Source: Desemzia sp. RIT 804
GTDB taxonomy: Bacteria > Bacillota > Bacilli > Lactobacillales > Carnobacteriaceae
Reading direction: 5' to 3'
DNA length: 64,000 nt
Assembly: GCF_016892605.1 (NCBI RefSeq)
Contig: NZ_JAFEMV010000003.1
Coordinates: 310,001 to 374,000, forward strand
Position numbers and translations under genes: made by a program. This document shows, in pieces, positions 20,647 through 31,798 of this stretch. The notes beneath the pieces are model-generated. The model was not told where the DNA came from. It saw only the letters and a program-made list of their open reading frames with translations, and ran no database searches. Each line of letters starts with the position of its first letter. Position 1 is the stretch's first letter.

Positions 20647-22113
20647 TTAGTTTTCTGTAAAGTAAGTGGTGTGTACAAATTTCACTTCTTGGAATTCTTC
20701 AATTCCATGTTTCCCATTTTCGCGACCTAGACCAGAATATTTTACTCCGCCAAATGGAGTTTCTGATTGAGAGACTCCCGTATTGTTTACGCCTACTAAA
20801 CCATATTCCAATTCAGTACTCACTTTTTCAGCTAAACGCAGATCTTTTGTGAACACGTAAGAAGCTAAGCCGAAATGAGAGTCATTTGCTAATTGAATGG
20901 CTTGGTCTTCATCATTAAAGAAAATCAGCGGAATGACCGGGCCAAAGGTTTCTTCATAAAAGATATCCATTTCTGTCGTCACCCCATCTATAACAGTTGG
21001 CTGATAGAAGAATCCATCTTTGTATTCTCCCTCATCCAGCCTTCCACCACCAATCAATACCTCAGCCCCTTTTTCTTTGGCATCAGTAATTTGAGCATCA
21101 ATGGTTTCTCGTGCTTCTTCATTGATCAGTGGTCCAACCGTTACATCATCTTGGCCGTTTCCAACTGTAACTTCGCCAACTGCTTTAACCAGTTTTTCGG
21201 TGAATTCTTTTTTGATAGGTTCTTCTACGAAAATACGATTAGGCGCTGTACAAGCTTGGCCATTATTTCTAAATTTCATCGCTACAAGCGCATCAATGGT
21301 CTGTTGGATTGGGGCATCTTTAAAGACGATAAACGGCGCATGTCCGCCAAGCTCCAACGAAATCTTTTTCAACGTTTGTCCTGATTGTTCATACAACAAT
21401 TGTCCTACTTCAGTTGAACCGGTAAATGTTAATTTACGTACATCACTGCTTTCCGCAAAAGCCTCGCCGATTTCACTAGCTGAACCCATTACTAGATTCG
21501 CAACACCTTTTGGCAAGCCCGCTTTTTCAAATAATTCAAAAATAGCAATGGCAGATAAAGGTGTATTTCCTGCTGGTTTCAGCACCACTGTGCAACCGGC
21601 TGAAATAGCTGGAGAAATTTTGCGAATGATCATATTGGAAGGGAAATTCCAAGGTGTGATGGCTCCCACTACACCAATTGGCTGCTTTTTCACTTCAAAT
21701 TTATGATTGTTAGGTGCTGGAATGGTTTCCCCATACACACGTCTTGCTTCTTCCGCATTCCAATGCATATTTTCAACGTCAGTTTTGATTTCTCCTTTAG
21801 CTTCTTTCAGTGGTTTCCCTTGTTCTAAAGTCATAATCAATGCTAAACGGTCTGCATTCTCTTCAATCAAGTCAGCGACTTTGTGTAAAATTGCTACTCG
21901 CTCTTTCAATTCCATGCCGGACCAAACGGGAAAGGCTTTTTTCGCCGCCTCGATAGCTTTATTGGTCTCTTCTTTTCCACCTTGAGATACTTGCACCAAC
22001 TCTTCCCCTGTCGCAGGATTGATGACAGCTTTTTTATCCATTGTGCCTTCTACCCACTGCCCATCAATAAATAGCTTTGTTTGAATTTCTGGTAAGCTTT
22101 GTCTTGTTGCCAA
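20647..22113 (-). CDS. gabD: NAD(P)-dependent aldehyde dehydrogenase, succinate-semialdehyde dehydrogenase type
   Basis: 488 residues from a TTG start that has AGGAGG eight bases upstream; the frame stays open 41 codons further but without family similarity. Catalytic Cys is in NNGQACTAPNR, the general-base Glu in LELGGHAPF, and the cofactor loop in ITPWNFPSNM and FTGSTEVG. Overall it resembles GabD-like succinate-semialdehyde dehydrogenases. No gabT or glutamate decarboxylase gene is close, so the natural aldehyde is uncertain; the symbol is a family-level guess. Confidence 0.82.
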   Translation of the reverse strand: MATRQSLPEIQTKLFIDGQWVEGTMDKKAVINPATGEELVQVSQGGKEETNKAIEAAKKAFPVWSGMELKERVAILHKVADLIEENADRLALIMTLEQGKPLKEAKGEIKTDVENMHWNAEEARRVYGETIPAPNNHKFEVKKQPIGVVGAITPWNFPSNMIIRKISPAISAGCTVVLKPAGNTPLSAIAIFELFEKAGLPKGVANLVMGSASEIGEAFAESSDVRKLTFTGSTEVGQLLYEQSGQTLKKISLELGGHAPFIVFKDAPIQQTIDALVAMKFRNNGQACTAPNRIFVEEPIKKEFTEKLVKAVGEVTVGNGQDDVTVGPLINEEARETIDAQITDAKEKGAEVLIGGGRLDEGEYKDGFFYQPTVIDGVTTEMDIFYEETFGPVIPLIFFNDEDQAIQLANDSHFGLASYVFTKDLRLAEKVSTELEYGLVGVNNTGVSQSETPFGGVKYSGLGRENGKHGIEEFQEVKFVHTTYFTEN

Positions 22114-22222
22114 ATAAATTCGCCTCCTGTTAAATTTCATCTCTCTATTTAAAGTAACATAGATTCTAAAAAGTCTAAACTGATATACATCCCTGCCAAA
22201 ATAGATTAATTTCATTAAATTA

Positions 22223-22747
22223 GGGTTCTTCATCATGTAGCGTTGGTAGAAAGTCTAAGTTACTTAGAATGTGTCTTAAGACTATGGTTGTACACTATTT
22301 GAGTTGGTGATTGAAAATTCGCTAGCTTTTTTTATCTCATAGAATTTATAGAAAGCAGCTCTATCTGAATAAGTCGTAGCTATATGAGCTTATGTTCGAG
22401 GCTTGTGGTGATGAAGAACGCGGTTTGAACATCAAGGACAACCACATTATTAATGAAGTATTGTTCGGGATTCAAGAAAGGGTTTTTTTGAAGCCGTTGT
22501 ATTAATAAGCTATTATTGCTCTAGGATAAATAATTAGGCAAGTTTGACTTTCAACAAACATTACATGTATATGATGAGGATCCAAAACTATTTATTTCTT
22601 GTCAAAGTAGTTCTAAGACACACTTTAATTATTTATTCCTGTGAGGCGGTGTTTAACAACAGGATCTCTTCAAGACTATATTTCTTAAGTCTAACTCTTA
22701 GAAACTTCTGTAGGAATTTATTTGCCAACGTCATAAAATGGATATCC
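22223..22747. mobile_element. decayed ISL3-like insertion sequence remnant
   Basis: Terminal inverted repeats match those of the 259-base element: left GGGTTCTTCATCATGTAGCG, right complement GGATATCCATTTTATGACG. A plus-strand frame around 22419-22506 still encodes LNIKDNHIINEVLFGIQERV followed by a stop, which resembles the N-terminal region of ISL3-family transposases (the segment before the zinc-finger cysteines). The rest of the transposase is deleted or scrambled. The right end lies three bases from the U-tract of the rpoC terminator. Identity of the family rests on recognition, not on a search. Confidence 0.62.
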
Positions 22748-22750
22748 ATA

Positions 22751-22810
22751 AAAACACAACACCCCGCCGATCGTTAGGAGTACTACCTAACTTTCGACGG
22801 GGTGTTGTGT
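22751..22810 (-). terminator. rpoBC operon terminator
   Basis: Very strong hairpin: ACACAACACCCCG paired with CGGGGTGTTGTGT, with an inner GTTAGG/CCTAAC stem, followed by five Ts on the minus strand. It lies 140 bases after the rpoC stop, beyond the repeat element. Confidence 0.93.
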
Positions 22811-22819
22811 ACGGTAAGC

Positions 22820-22965
22820 TTAGCGCTTTACTCCGCGCTCTGATTAAACGCGTTGCATAAGGCAGCTCATACGCCTATAAGCCAACCCCATCTGTTAGGG
22901 AAAAACGCCTAACTGATGGGGGTTTTCTTATATTCGATGAGCTAAACGCCTTATTCCACGCTCTC
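22820..22965. repeat. nested hairpin repeat (copy B) overlapping the rpoC stop codon
   Basis: Reading on the minus strand, the unit starts inside the last codons of rpoC (GAGAGCGTGGAATAA = E-S-V-E-stop), continues AAGGCGTTTAGCTCATCGAA, a strong inner stem (CCCCATC..GTTAGG / CCTAAC..GATGGGG at 22880-22922), then GCCTATAAG-type and ACGCGTTTAATCAGAGCGCG sequences that mirror the first part. Outer arms (ATAAGGC..AGCTCAT..TATAAG) pair with each other. The same unit recurs beside nusG and the FMN reductase. Confidence 0.72.
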
Positions 22966-25900
22966 GTCTTGCATTTGGTCATTGATGCTGTAAACATTTT
23001 CGCTTACGACGCCAATTCCTTTTGGATCCATTTTACGGTATTTGCGCATTCCTGTACCAGCTGGAATGATTTTACCGATAATAACATTTTCTTTCAATCC
23101 TAGTAAGTGATCACGTTTACCGCGGATAGCAGCATCTGTCAAGACGCGAGTTGTTTCTTGGAATGAAGCAGCAGACAAGAAACTATTTGTTTCAAGTGAT
23201 GCTTTCGTAATCCCAAGCAATACTGGGCGACTTGTAGCAGGTAATCCACCGGACATAAGAACTTCTTTGTTCTTTTGAGTAAATTCATGGATGTCGATCT
23301 TAGCTCCTGGTAATAAATCTGTATTACCTGGATCAAGAATACGCACTTTACGTAACATTTGACGAACCATTACCTCAATATGTTTGTCTCCGATTTCTAC
23401 CCCTTGCATACGGTATACTTTTTGAACTTCACCTAGCATGTAGTTTTCAACTGTCAATACATCGCTGATATCGATCAATTCTTTAGGATCAATAGAACCT
23501 TGAATCAATGCTTCTCCACGGTGGATCAAGTCGCCTTCTTCTACTAGCATACGAGAAGCGTAAGGTACAGTGTAGGTACGTGTATCTGTAGCACCTTTGA
23601 TTGTAACTTCTTTGATACGTTCAGCTTGTTTATCTTCGATCGAAACAACTTCACCAGTAACTTCAGTGATCGTTGCGCGACCTTTAGGATGACGAGCTTC
23701 AAAAATTTCTTGAATACGAGGAAGACCTTGAGTAATATCATCTCCGGCAACCCCACCTGTATGGAACGTACGCATTGTTAATTGAGTACCTGGTTCTCCG
23801 ATTGATTGAGCCGCAATTGTTCCAACTGCTTCCCCAACTTCAACTTCGCTACCAGTAGCCAAGTTACGTCCATAACAGTATTTACATACACCATGAGGAG
23901 TATTACATGTAAATGCAGAACGAATAGTAACTTCTTTGATACCAACATCAACAATAGTTTTTGATAACGGCTCTGTGATCAATTGATTTTTCTCCATGAT
24001 CAATTCGCCAGTTTCTGGATGCATAATAGATTTGTTCGTGTAACGGCCTAATAGACGTTCTTCAAGAGTTTCGATAATTTCATTACCGTTCTTGATTGCG
24101 CGAACAACTAAACCACGATCTGTGTGACAATCTGTTTCACGGATGATAACATCTTGCGCTACATCAACCAAACGACGAGTCAAGTAACCAGAATCGGCTG
24201 TCTTCAAGGCTGTATCGGTCATACCTTTACGAGCCCCATGGGTAGAGATAAACATTTCCATAACGCTTAGACCTTCACGGAAGTTCGATGTGATCGGCAA
24301 TTCCATGATTTGTCCGTTTGGAGCAGCCATCAATCCACGCATACCAGCTAACTGAGTAAAGTTAGAGATGTTACCACGAGCTCCAGAGTCACTCATCATA
24401 AAGATCGGGTTTCTGTCGTCCAACACTTCCATCAGTTTTTCTTGGATCGTATCTTTAGCTGCGTTCCAAATATCGATAACATTTGAATAACGTTCTTCAT
24501 CTGTGATCAAACCGCGACGGAATTGTTTTGTAACTTTTTCAACTTGCTTGTGAGCATCTTCTAGAATCTGTTCTTTTTCTTTCAAGACAGCAATATCTGC
24601 GATCCCTACTGTAATACCAGATTTTGTAGAATGTTTGTAACCTAGGTTTTTCATTCTGTCTAACATTTTTGAAGTTTCTGCAACTTTGAAACGTTTGAAG
24701 ACTTCTGCAATGATATTTCCTAAGTTTTTCTTCTTGAATGGTTTCACTAAACTTTGTTTAGCAATATGCGCTGGAATATCTGTTCCGTATTCAACAAAAT
24801 AGCTATCTGGAGTTTTAACTTCTAGATTGATTTGTGTCGGCTCATTCAAGTACGGGAATTCTGCAGGCATGATTTGATTGAAAATCAATTTTCCGACAGT
24901 AGTGATCAAGATTTTATCCTTTTGCCATTCAGTGAAGGTTTTTTCAGGAATATCAGAAACTTGAATCCCAACTCGTGAGTGCAAATGAACATAGCCTTGT
25001 TGGTAAGCCAATTCAGCTTCTTCTACACTACTGAAAGTCATTCCTTCACCTTCACGGCCAGCTTCTTCCATTGTCAAATAGTAGTTCCCTAGAACCATAT
25101 CTTGAGATGGAGTAACAACTGGTTTACCATCTTTAGGGTTCAAGATGTTTTGTGCACCTAACATTAAAATACGTGCTTCAGCTTGGGCAGCATCACTTAA
25201 TGGTACGTGAACCGCCATTTGGTCCCCATCGAAATCGGCATTGTAAGCTTCACAAACTAATGGATGCAAACGAATAGCTTTTCCTTCTACTAAGATAGGT
25301 TCAAAGGCTTGGATACCCAATCTATGCAACGTTGGTGCGCGGTTCAATAGAACTGGGTGTTCGCGGATAACTTCTTCTAAAACATCCCAGATATCTTCGT
25401 CTAAACGTTCGATTTTTCTTTTAGCGTTTTTGATGTTGTTCGCGATACCGCGTTCAACTAATTCTCTCATTACGAAAGGCTTGAATAGTTCTACAGCCAT
25501 TTCTTTTGGCAAACCACATTGGTACATTTTCAATGTCGGACCTACTACGATAACGGAACGACCTGAATAGTCAACACGTTTACCCAGTAAGTTTTGACGG
25601 AAACGTCCTTGTTTACCTTTCAACATGTGAGAAAGAGATTTCAATGGGCGGTTACCCGGTCCAGTAACTGGACGGCCACGACGACCATTATCAATCAATG
25701 CATCTACGGCTTCTTGCAACATACGTTTTTCGTTTTGAACGATGATATTTGGCGCATTTAAGTCCAATAAACGTTTCAAACGGTTGTTACGGTTGATTAC
25801 TCGACGGTATAAGTCGTTCAAGTCACTTGTTGCAAAACGTCCACCTTCTAATTGCACCATTGGGCGAATTTCTGGAGGAATAACAGGAACAACGTCCATT

Positions 25901-26580
25901 ACCATCCAAGTTGGGTCATTGCCAGATAAAAGGAATGCTTCCAAAATATCTAAACGACGAATTGCACGAGTCCGTTTTTGACCTGTTGCAGTAGTTAACT
26001 CTTCTTTTAACTCATCTACTTCTTTAGCTAATTTAACATCATCTAACAATTGTTTGATCGCTTCAGCACCCATTCCAGCTTTAAATTCATTGCCGTATTG
26101 AGCACGTTTTTCGCGATATTCTCTTTCTGTCAACAATTGTTTCTTTTCAAGCGGTGTATTACCAGGTTCAACAACCACATAAGAAGCAAAATAAATGATT
26201 TCTTCTAAAGCACGAGGACTCATATCTAATACAAGACCCATACGGCTTGGGATACCTTTAAAGTACCAAATATGTGTTACTGGTGCTGCTAATTCAATGT
26301 GACCCATACGTTCACGACGTACTTTTGAACGAGTAACTTCAACGCCACAACGATCACAAACGATCCCTTTATAACGAATCCGTTTGTACTTCCCACAAGC
26401 ACATTCCCAGTCTTTTGATGGGCCAAAAATGCGTTCACAGAACAAACCGTCACGTTCAGGTTTTAGCGTACGATAGTTGATAGTTTCAGGTTTTTTAACT
26501 TCCCCATAGGACCAACTACGGATTTTATCAGAAGAAGCCAAACCTATTTGCATGCTTTCAAAATTATTAACGTCTATCAA
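22951..26580 (-). CDS. rpoC: RNA polymerase beta' subunit
   Basis: 1209 residues from a TTG start with GGGAGG eight bases upstream. The N-terminal zinc ribbon CACGKYKR...VCDRCGVEV, the catalytic magnesium loop [14 protein letters not shown], the bridge/trigger region, and the second zinc site ([11 protein letters not shown]) are intact. The last four codons and the stop form the edge of a dispersed repeat, so the exact C-terminus (DESVE) may have been contributed by repeat insertion. Follows rpoB by 119 bases. Confidence 0.98.
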   Translation of the reverse strand: MIDVNNFESMQIGLASSDKIRSWSYGEVKKPETINYRTLKPERDGLFCERIFGPSKDWECACGKYKRIRYKGIVCDRCGVEVTRSKVRRERMGHIELAAPVTHIWYFKGIPSRMGLVLDMSPRALEEIIYFASYVVVEPGNTPLEKKQLLTEREYREKRAQYGNEFKAGMGAEAIKQLLDDVKLAKEVDELKEELTTATGQKRTRAIRRLDILEAFLLSGNDPTWMVMDVVPVIPPEIRPMVQLEGGRFATSDLNDLYRRVINRNNRLKRLLDLNAPNIIVQNEKRMLQEAVDALIDNGRRGRPVTGPGNRPLKSLSHMLKGKQGRFRQNLLGKRVDYSGRSVIVVGPTLKMYQCGLPKEMAVELFKPFVMRELVERGIANNIKNAKRKIERLDEDIWDVLEEVIREHPVLLNRAPTLHRLGIQAFEPILVEGKAIRLHPLVCEAYNADFDGDQMAVHVPLSDAAQAEARILMLGAQNILNPKDGKPVVTPSQDMVLGNYYLTMEEAGREGEGMTFSSVEEAELAYQQGYVHLHSRVGIQVSDIPEKTFTEWQKDKILITTVGKLIFNQIMPAEFPYLNEPTQINLEVKTPDSYFVEYGTDIPAHIAKQSLVKPFKKKNLGNIIAEVFKRFKVAETSKMLDRMKNLGYKHSTKSGITVGIADIAVLKEKEQILEDAHKQVEKVTKQFRRGLITDEERYSNVIDIWNAAKDTIQEKLMEVLDDRNPIFMMSDSGARGNISNFTQLAGMRGLMAAPNGQIMELPITSNFREGLSVMEMFISTHGARKGMTDTALKTADSGYLTRRLVDVAQDVIIRETDCHTDRGLVVRAIKNGNEIIETLEERLLGRYTNKSIMHPETGELIMEKNQLITEPLSKTIVDVGIKEVTIRSAFTCNTPHGVCKYCYGRNLATGSEVEVGEAVGTIAAQSIGEPGTQLTMRTFHTGGVAGDDITQGLPRIQEIFEARHPKGRATITEVTGEVVSIEDKQAERIKEVTIKGATDTRTYTVPYASRMLVEEGDLIHRGEALIQGSIDPKELIDISDVLTVENYMLGEVQKVYRMQGVEIGDKHIEVMVRQMLRKVRILDPGNTDLLPGAKIDIHEFTQKNKEVLMSGGLPATSRPVLLGITKASLETNSFLSAASFQETTRVLTDAAIRGKRDHLLGLKENVIIGKIIPAGTGMRKYRKMDPKGIGVVSENVYSINDQMQDESVE

Positions 26581-26699
26581 GGGGCCTACCTCCCTTTATT
26601 TTTTGAGCTGCCCTAACTTGCTCGAATTGTTTTGTTCCTTTTATTGAATAAGATGCAGAGTTGATTTCAATTGCGTCGAGATCAACTCCAAAACTCGTC

Positions 26700-29600
26700 T
26701 TATTCAGAATCTTGTTCTTGTCTAGCTTTTTCTTGCTCTTCAGCATATTTGCTTAACGCATCGACAGTTCCGATATCATCGTCATCATCCATGTCGCGTA
26801 ATTCAATTTCTTCATCACTTGCGTCTAATACTTTCATGTCTAATCCAAGAGATTGTAACTCTTTAACTAATACACGGAAAGATTCAGGAACACCTGGTGT
26901 AGGAATTGGTTCACCTTTAACAATTGCTTCATAAGTTTTCACACGTCCAACAACATCATCAGATTTGTACGTCAAGATTTCTTGTAAAGTATAAGCAGCT
27001 CCATAAGCTTCAAGAGCCCAAACTTCCATCTCTCCAAAACGTTGTCCACCGAATTGAGCTTTACCACCCAATGGTTGTTGAGTAACAAGTGAGTATGGTC
27101 CAGTTGAACGAGCATGTAATTTATCGTCAACCATGTGAGCCAATTTGATCATGTACATAACCCCAACGGTTACGCGGTTATCAAATGGTTCACCAGTGCG
27201 TCCATCATACAATACTGTTTTAGCATCTGCTGCCATTCCAGCTTCTTTAACAGTAGCCCATAAGTCTTCTTCACGAACCCCATCAAATACAGGTGTCGCG
27301 ATACGAATACCTAAACGACGAGCAGCCATACCCATATGAGTTTCAAATACTTGTCCAATATTCATACGAGAAGGAACCCCTAATGGATTCAACATAATAT
27401 CGATCGGTGTACCATCTGGTAAGAACGGCATATCTTCTTCAGGTAAAATCAAGGAAACTACCCCTTTATTACCATGACGTCCAGCCATCTTATCTCCAAC
27501 ATTGATTTTACGTTTTTGAACAATGTACACACGAACTAACATGTTGACACCTGGGGACAATTCGTCACCAGCTTCACGAGTAAAGATCTTCACGTCATGA
27601 ACGATTCCGCCGCCTCCGTGAGGTACGCGTAATGAAGTATCTCTAACTTCACGAGCTTTTTCTCCAAAGATCGCGTGCAGCAAGCGTTCCTCAGCCGACA
27701 ATTCAGTTACCCCTTTAGGAGTTACTTTACCGACTAATAAATCGCCATCTTTTACTTCAGCACCAATGCGGATGATACCCAGTTCGTTCAAGTTTTTCAG
27801 TGCGTCATCACCGACGTTTGGAATTTCGCGAGTAATTTCTTCAGGTCCAAGTTTTGTATCACGTGCTTCTGATTCGTATTCTTCAATATGAATCGAAGTG
27901 TACACATCATCTTTTACTAAACGTTCACTCATAATGATAGCATCCTCAAAGTTATATCCATCATAAGTCATGAAAGCAATAACCGGGTTTTGACCAAGTG
28001 CCATTTCCCCTTGATCCATTGAAGGACCATCAGCTAGGATTTCGCCTTTGTCTACGCGGTCACCTTTAGCAACGATTGGATTTTGGTTGTAAGAAGTACC
28101 TGAGTTAGAACGTTGGAACTTGATAATAGTATATTTGTCTAAAGCGCCGTTGTCGCGACGAACGCGAACTTCATCAGCATCGACATATTCTACAATACCA
28201 TCATTTTTACAAATCAAAGCGGCTCCAGAGTCTTTAGCTGTTACGTGTTCCATACCAGTCCCTACAAGAGGAGCGTCTGGTTTAATCAACGGTACAGCTT
28301 GACGTTGCATGTTCGCACCCATTAAGGCACGGTTGGAGTCATCGTTTTCCAGGAAAGGAATACATGCTGTCGCAACAGCAACTACTTGTTTAGGAGAAAC
28401 GTCCATGTAATCTACACGAGATACAGACATTTCTAAGTTTTCATCTTTATAGCGAGCTAATACGATATCATTCGCAAATGTACCATCTTCATTCAAAACA
28501 GCATTTGCTTGTGCAATAACATAGTTATCTTCTTCATCCGCTGTTAGGTAGTCGATCTTTTCAGTTACTTTACCTGTTTCACGATCGACACGACGGTAAG
28601 GAGTCTCAATAAATCCAAATTTATTTACTTTCGCAAAACTGGATAAACTGTTGATCAAACCGATGTTAGGACCTTCAGGGGTTTCAATCGGACACATACG
28701 GCCATAGTGAGAATAGTGAACGTCACGAACTTCATATCCGGCACGATCTCTAGTTAAACCACCGGGCCCTAATGCAGATAGACGACGTTTGTGAGTCAAT
28801 TCCCCTAATGGATTAGTTTGGTCCATGAATTGAGACAATTGAGAAGAACCAAAGAATTCTTTGATTGATGCCACTACTGGACGAATGTTGATTAGTTGTT
28901 GTGGTGTAACAGTAGACATATCTTGGATAGACATACGTTCACGGACCACACGTTCCATACGAGACAAACCAATACGGTATTGGTTTTGCAACAATTCACC
29001 TACTGAACGGATACGACGGTTACCCAAGTGGTCAATGTCGTCTACGTTTCCGATGCCTTCTTGCAAATTGAAGAAGTAGCTCATAGCAGATAAAATATCT
29101 GCAGGTGTTACATGTTTGTGATCTTCAGAAACATTTCCATTTCCAATAACATTTACAATGCGTTCTGGATCTTCTTTAGAGAAGACTTTTACGATTTGCA
29201 ACGTGATTGGTTCTGGAACTACACCATCTTCATTTGGATAGAAAGTCACACTATTTAACCCATTGTCCAAGTAGACATTTAAGTTGTCCATTTGGTCGCG
29301 GTCTAATAATGTACCAGCTTCTACGATGATTTCTCCTGTTTCAGAATCAATCAATGTTTCAGCTACTGTTTGATTGAACAAACGAGTTTTCAAGCTTAAT
29401 TTTTTATTTACTTTGTAACGACCTACTGCTGCTAAGTCATAACGTTTTGGATCAAAGAAACGAGCTGTCAACAAGCTTCTTGAGCTGTCAGCTGTTTTTG
29501 GTTCACCTGGACGTAGTCTTTCATAAACATCTTTTAAGGCTTCGTCAGTACGGGAGTCACTAGCATTTTTGTGAATATCTTTTTCTAAAGTTAATCCTAA

Positions 29601-30248
29601 TGAAGTGTTTTCACCGAATATTTCTAGAATTTGATCATCAGAACCGAATCCTAATGCACGAACAAGAACACTCAATGGAATTTTACGTGTACGGTCAATA
29701 CGTACATAAGTGATGTTTTTAGCATCTGTTTCAAATTCCAACCATGCTCCACGGTTAGGAATCAATGTAGAACCGAAACTTTCACGACCGTTTTTATCAA
29801 TTTTTAAATTGAAATAAACGCCTGGTGAACGAACCAATTGAGAAACAATAACACGTTCAGCTCCGTTAATAATAAACGTTCCCATTTCAGTCATTAATGG
29901 GAAATCACCGAAGAAGACTTCTTGGTCTTTCACTTCCCCAGTTTCTTTATTGATCAAACGTAATTTTGCGTATATAGGTGCGGAATAATTTGCGTCATGA
30001 GCACGTGCTTCTGATACAGTGTATTTTGGTCCCTGTAATGTATAGTCAAGGAACTCTAATGATAAGTTTCCTGCGAAGTCTTCAATTGGTGAAATATCTC
30101 TAAACATTTCACGCAATCCTTCATCTAAGAACCATTGATATGAGTCTGATTGAATCTCAATCAGATTCGGCAGTTCTAAAACTTCATTGATACGTGCGTA
30201 ACTTCTACGTGTACGGTGTTTACCGTAATTTACTAAGTGGCCTGCCAA
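26700..30248 (-). CDS. rpoB: RNA polymerase beta subunit
   Basis: 1182 residues. I start at the TTG at 30246-30248 ([20 protein letters not shown]), which aligns with other Firmicutes RpoB and has GAGGGGTG eight bases upstream; a GTG three codons earlier overlaps that site. The rifampicin region [20 protein letters not shown] then [10 protein letters not shown] carries the sensitive residues Asp, His and Ser at the three main resistance positions. The acidic tail ([17 protein letters not shown]) is typical of the group. Confidence 0.98.
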   Translation of the reverse strand: MAGHLVNYGKHRTRRSYARINEVLELPNLIEIQSDSYQWFLDEGLREMFRDISPIEDFAGNLSLEFLDYTLQGPKYTVSEARAHDANYSAPIYAKLRLINKETGEVKDQEVFFGDFPLMTEMGTFIINGAERVIVSQLVRSPGVYFNLKIDKNGRESFGSTLIPNRGAWLEFETDAKNITYVRIDRTRKIPLSVLVRALGFGSDDQILEIFGENTSLGLTLEKDIHKNASDSRTDEALKDVYERLRPGEPKTADSSRSLLTARFFDPKRYDLAAVGRYKVNKKLSLKTRLFNQTVAETLIDSETGEIIVEAGTLLDRDQMDNLNVYLDNGLNSVTFYPNEDGVVPEPITLQIVKVFSKEDPERIVNVIGNGNVSEDHKHVTPADILSAMSYFFNLQEGIGNVDDIDHLGNRRIRSVGELLQNQYRIGLSRMERVVRERMSIQDMSTVTPQQLINIRPVVASIKEFFGSSQLSQFMDQTNPLGELTHKRRLSALGPGGLTRDRAGYEVRDVHYSHYGRMCPIETPEGPNIGLINSLSSFAKVNKFGFIETPYRRVDRETGKVTEKIDYLTADEEDNYVIAQANAVLNEDGTFANDIVLARYKDENLEMSVSRVDYMDVSPKQVVAVATACIPFLENDDSNRALMGANMQRQAVPLIKPDAPLVGTGMEHVTAKDSGAALICKNDGIVEYVDADEVRVRRDNGALDKYTIIKFQRSNSGTSYNQNPIVAKGDRVDKGEILADGPSMDQGEMALGQNPVIAFMTYDGYNFEDAIIMSERLVKDDVYTSIHIEEYESEARDTKLGPEEITREIPNVGDDALKNLNELGIIRIGAEVKDGDLLVGKVTPKGVTELSAEERLLHAIFGEKAREVRDTSLRVPHGGGGIVHDVKIFTREAGDELSPGVNMLVRVYIVQKRKINVGDKMAGRHGNKGVVSLILPEEDMPFLPDGTPIDIMLNPLGVPSRMNIGQVFETHMGMAARRLGIRIATPVFDGVREEDLWATVKEAGMAADAKTVLYDGRTGEPFDNRVTVGVMYMIKLAHMVDDKLHARSTGPYSLVTQQPLGGKAQFGGQRFGEMEVWALEAYGAAYTLQEILTYKSDDVVGRVKTYEAIVKGEPIPTPGVPESFRVLVKELQSLGLDMKVLDASDEEIELRDMDDDDDIGTVDALSKYAEEQEKARQEQDSE

Positions 30249-30348
30249 CCTGTTCACCCCTCAAATGATTATTCATATCTAGTATGTCGCCGTTTATTAC
30301 GTTTAGGTTACAATTATTAAAAATAGAAAACATAACCCGTTTTTAGGC

Positions 30349-30403
30349 AAAAAAAAACCAAAAGATTCGTAACTTTTTCAGAAAAAGCACATTTTCTTTT
30401 GTT
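30349..30403 (-). terminator. terminator-like hairpin inside the rpoB leader (putative attenuator)
   Basis: On the minus strand AACAAAAGA (30395-30403) pairs with TCTTTTGGTT, enclosing a small CTTTTTC/GAAAAAG hairpin, and is followed by seven to nine Ts ending at 30349. It lies about 70 bases after the mapped promoter and about 100 before rpoB, so it would stop transcription inside the leader unless prevented. An upstream stem TTTTGATTTG/CAAATCAAAG (30418-30450) and the direct repeat GGGTTATG on each side are possible alternate-folding partners. Confidence 0.55.
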
Positions 30404-30479
30404 TTCCATACATAACCCTTTGATTTGGACAATATTTCAAATCAAAAGACTATTTTTTAGATAGTATTTGCACTGATTT

Positions 30480-30508
30480 ATTTTACACTCCTTTAAAGCA
30501 ATAGTCAA
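30480..30508 (-). promoter_or_regulatory. rpoB promoter
   Basis: TTGACT at 30503-30508, 17-base spacer, TAAAAT at 30480-30485. It separates rpoBC transcription from the upstream rplJL unit, giving a leader of about 225 bases. Confidence 0.83.
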
Positions 30509-30580
30509 CACTATAAAGAAAGTTTTTTCATTCTTATTCATCAAAAAAGACTGCCGAAAAAAATCCACGCTGCTGTTGAA

Positions 30581-30712
30581 GTAGCGAAAGTCAATTTGCG
30601 TGCCCTTTAGTCAAAATTTAAACCCAAAAAGGAACGCAAAGCCAATTTGCGTGCCTTTTTTGAGATAATCTCGTCTTAAAGGGAACGAAACCTAACTTTG
30701 CGTTCCCTTTAT
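30581..30712. repeat. cluster of GGAACGCAAA hairpin repeats
   Basis: Three related palindromes in a row: a partial one near 30581-30610 (TTTGCGTGCCCTTT), a near-perfect one at 30626-30662 (AAAAAGGAACGCAAA with TTTGCGTGCCTTTTTT), and a third at 30678-30710 (AAAGGGAACGAAA with TTTGCGTTCCCTTT). The same motif is found at 37979-38127. The A/T-rich outer ends mean each could work as a bidirectional terminator. Confidence 0.65.
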
Positions 30713-30740
30713 CTGAATAATTAATGCAATAGGTAACGTA

Positions 30741-30786
30741 AAAGAAGGCGAAGATTGGTATATTAACCATTTCCTCGCCTTCATTT
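30741..30786 (-). terminator. metQ terminator
   Basis: GAAGGCGA..ATGGT paired with ACCA..TTCGCCTTC, followed by TTTTAC on the minus strand, 85 bases after the lipoprotein stop. Confidence 0.8.
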
Positions 30787-30870
30787 TCTAATCAGTTTAT
30801 TTTTGATACAAAACTGCATCTTTTTCAGGAGCCTCAAAAAATCCTTGGTCAGCTTTTTTTACTCTACCCG

Positions 30871-31686
30871 TTATTCCCACACTGGGATGGAAGAGCCTTT
30901 TGAACTTTCTTCAATAACTTCTTTAGTTCCATCTGTTTGATAGGCATCCACGATTTTTTGATACAACTCATTATCTTTATCTTCTTCACGAACAACAATC
31001 GCATTGTAGTAAGGATCTGAATCTTCCGTTACTGGCTCTAAGAAAATCGCATCCTCAGTTGGAATGAATCCAGCATCGACAGCCATTCCGCTATTGATGA
31101 CAGAAGCTGCCACATCCTCCAGAGCACGTGCTGTTTGAGATGAATCAATGACTTCAAATTGCAGATTCAGTGGATTAGACGTCACATCTTCTACAACAGG
31201 AACTTGACCTTTAGAAGGATCGACCTCAATCAAACCAGCTGTCTGTAACAATAGCAACGCCCGTCCTTCATTTGACGCATCATTTGGAATGGCAATACTA
31301 TCGCCCTCTTTAATCTCGCTGATATCTGTTATTTTTTGAGAATAGATTCCTAATGGTGCAATAACAGTATCCCCAATAGGAGTCAGATTATTTCCTGTAT
31401 CTTCATTAAAAGCTTCCATAAAGATTTTTGTTTGGAAGGAGTTCATATCGATTTCCCCATCCGCTAAAGCTCGATTCGGCGTACTATAATCGGAAAATTT
31501 CACCAATTCGATCTCGATTCCTTCTGCTGCCAACTGTTCTTTAACATATTCCCAAGGTTCATTGATTTCTCCGACTACCCCTAATTTGACCGTTTGACTT
31601 TCTCCAGACGCAGCACCACATGCAGTAAGGACCATTAATGCTGTGATAGATAATATAGTAAGTACGAATAATTTGAATTTTTTCAT
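30871..31686 (-). CDS. metQ: methionine-binding NlpA-family lipoprotein (orphan MetQ)
   Basis: 271 residues. Lipoprotein signal with lipobox LTAC (Cys about residue 23), then the NlpA/MetQ periplasmic-type fold: KLGVVGEINEPWEYV, DYSTPNRALADGEIDMNSFQ, and a late SGMAVDAGFI block. It would capture L- or D-methionine or peptides for a MetNI importer. Here there is no metN or metI beside it: it is monocistronic between its leader and a terminator, inserted between rpoB and the ybxB-like gene. Control by two Met T-boxes supports methionine as the ligand. Confidence 0.87.
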   Translation of the reverse strand: MKKFKLFVLTILSITALMVLTACGAASGESQTVKLGVVGEINEPWEYVKEQLAAEGIEIELVKFSDYSTPNRALADGEIDMNSFQTKIFMEAFNEDTGNNLTPIGDTVIAPLGIYSQKITDISEIKEGDSIAIPNDASNEGRALLLLQTAGLIEVDPSKGQVPVVEDVTSNPLNLQFEVIDSSQTARALEDVAASVINSGMAVDAGFIPTEDAIFLEPVTEDSDPYYNAIVVREEDKDNELYQKIVDAYQTDGTKEVIEESSKGSSIPVWE

Positions 31687-31798
31687 GTTTCCACCTCTTC
31701 AATTTAATTCTGGGTTCACCCAGTTGTTTTATAAAAATAAACGTATCTAAAATAATTTCGAACACACCTTCAGATTATGATCCCTCCTTCAAAAAATA

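Noticed and set aside
20893-21706. Long plus-strand open frames opposite the aldehyde dehydrogenase
   Set aside because: Antisense shadows of a clearly coding gene; composition reflects the codon pattern of the real strand.
26760-26800. Acidic DDDDD run at the RpoB C-terminus as an unusual insertion
   Set aside because: Acidic tails of this kind are common in RpoB of lactic acid bacteria.
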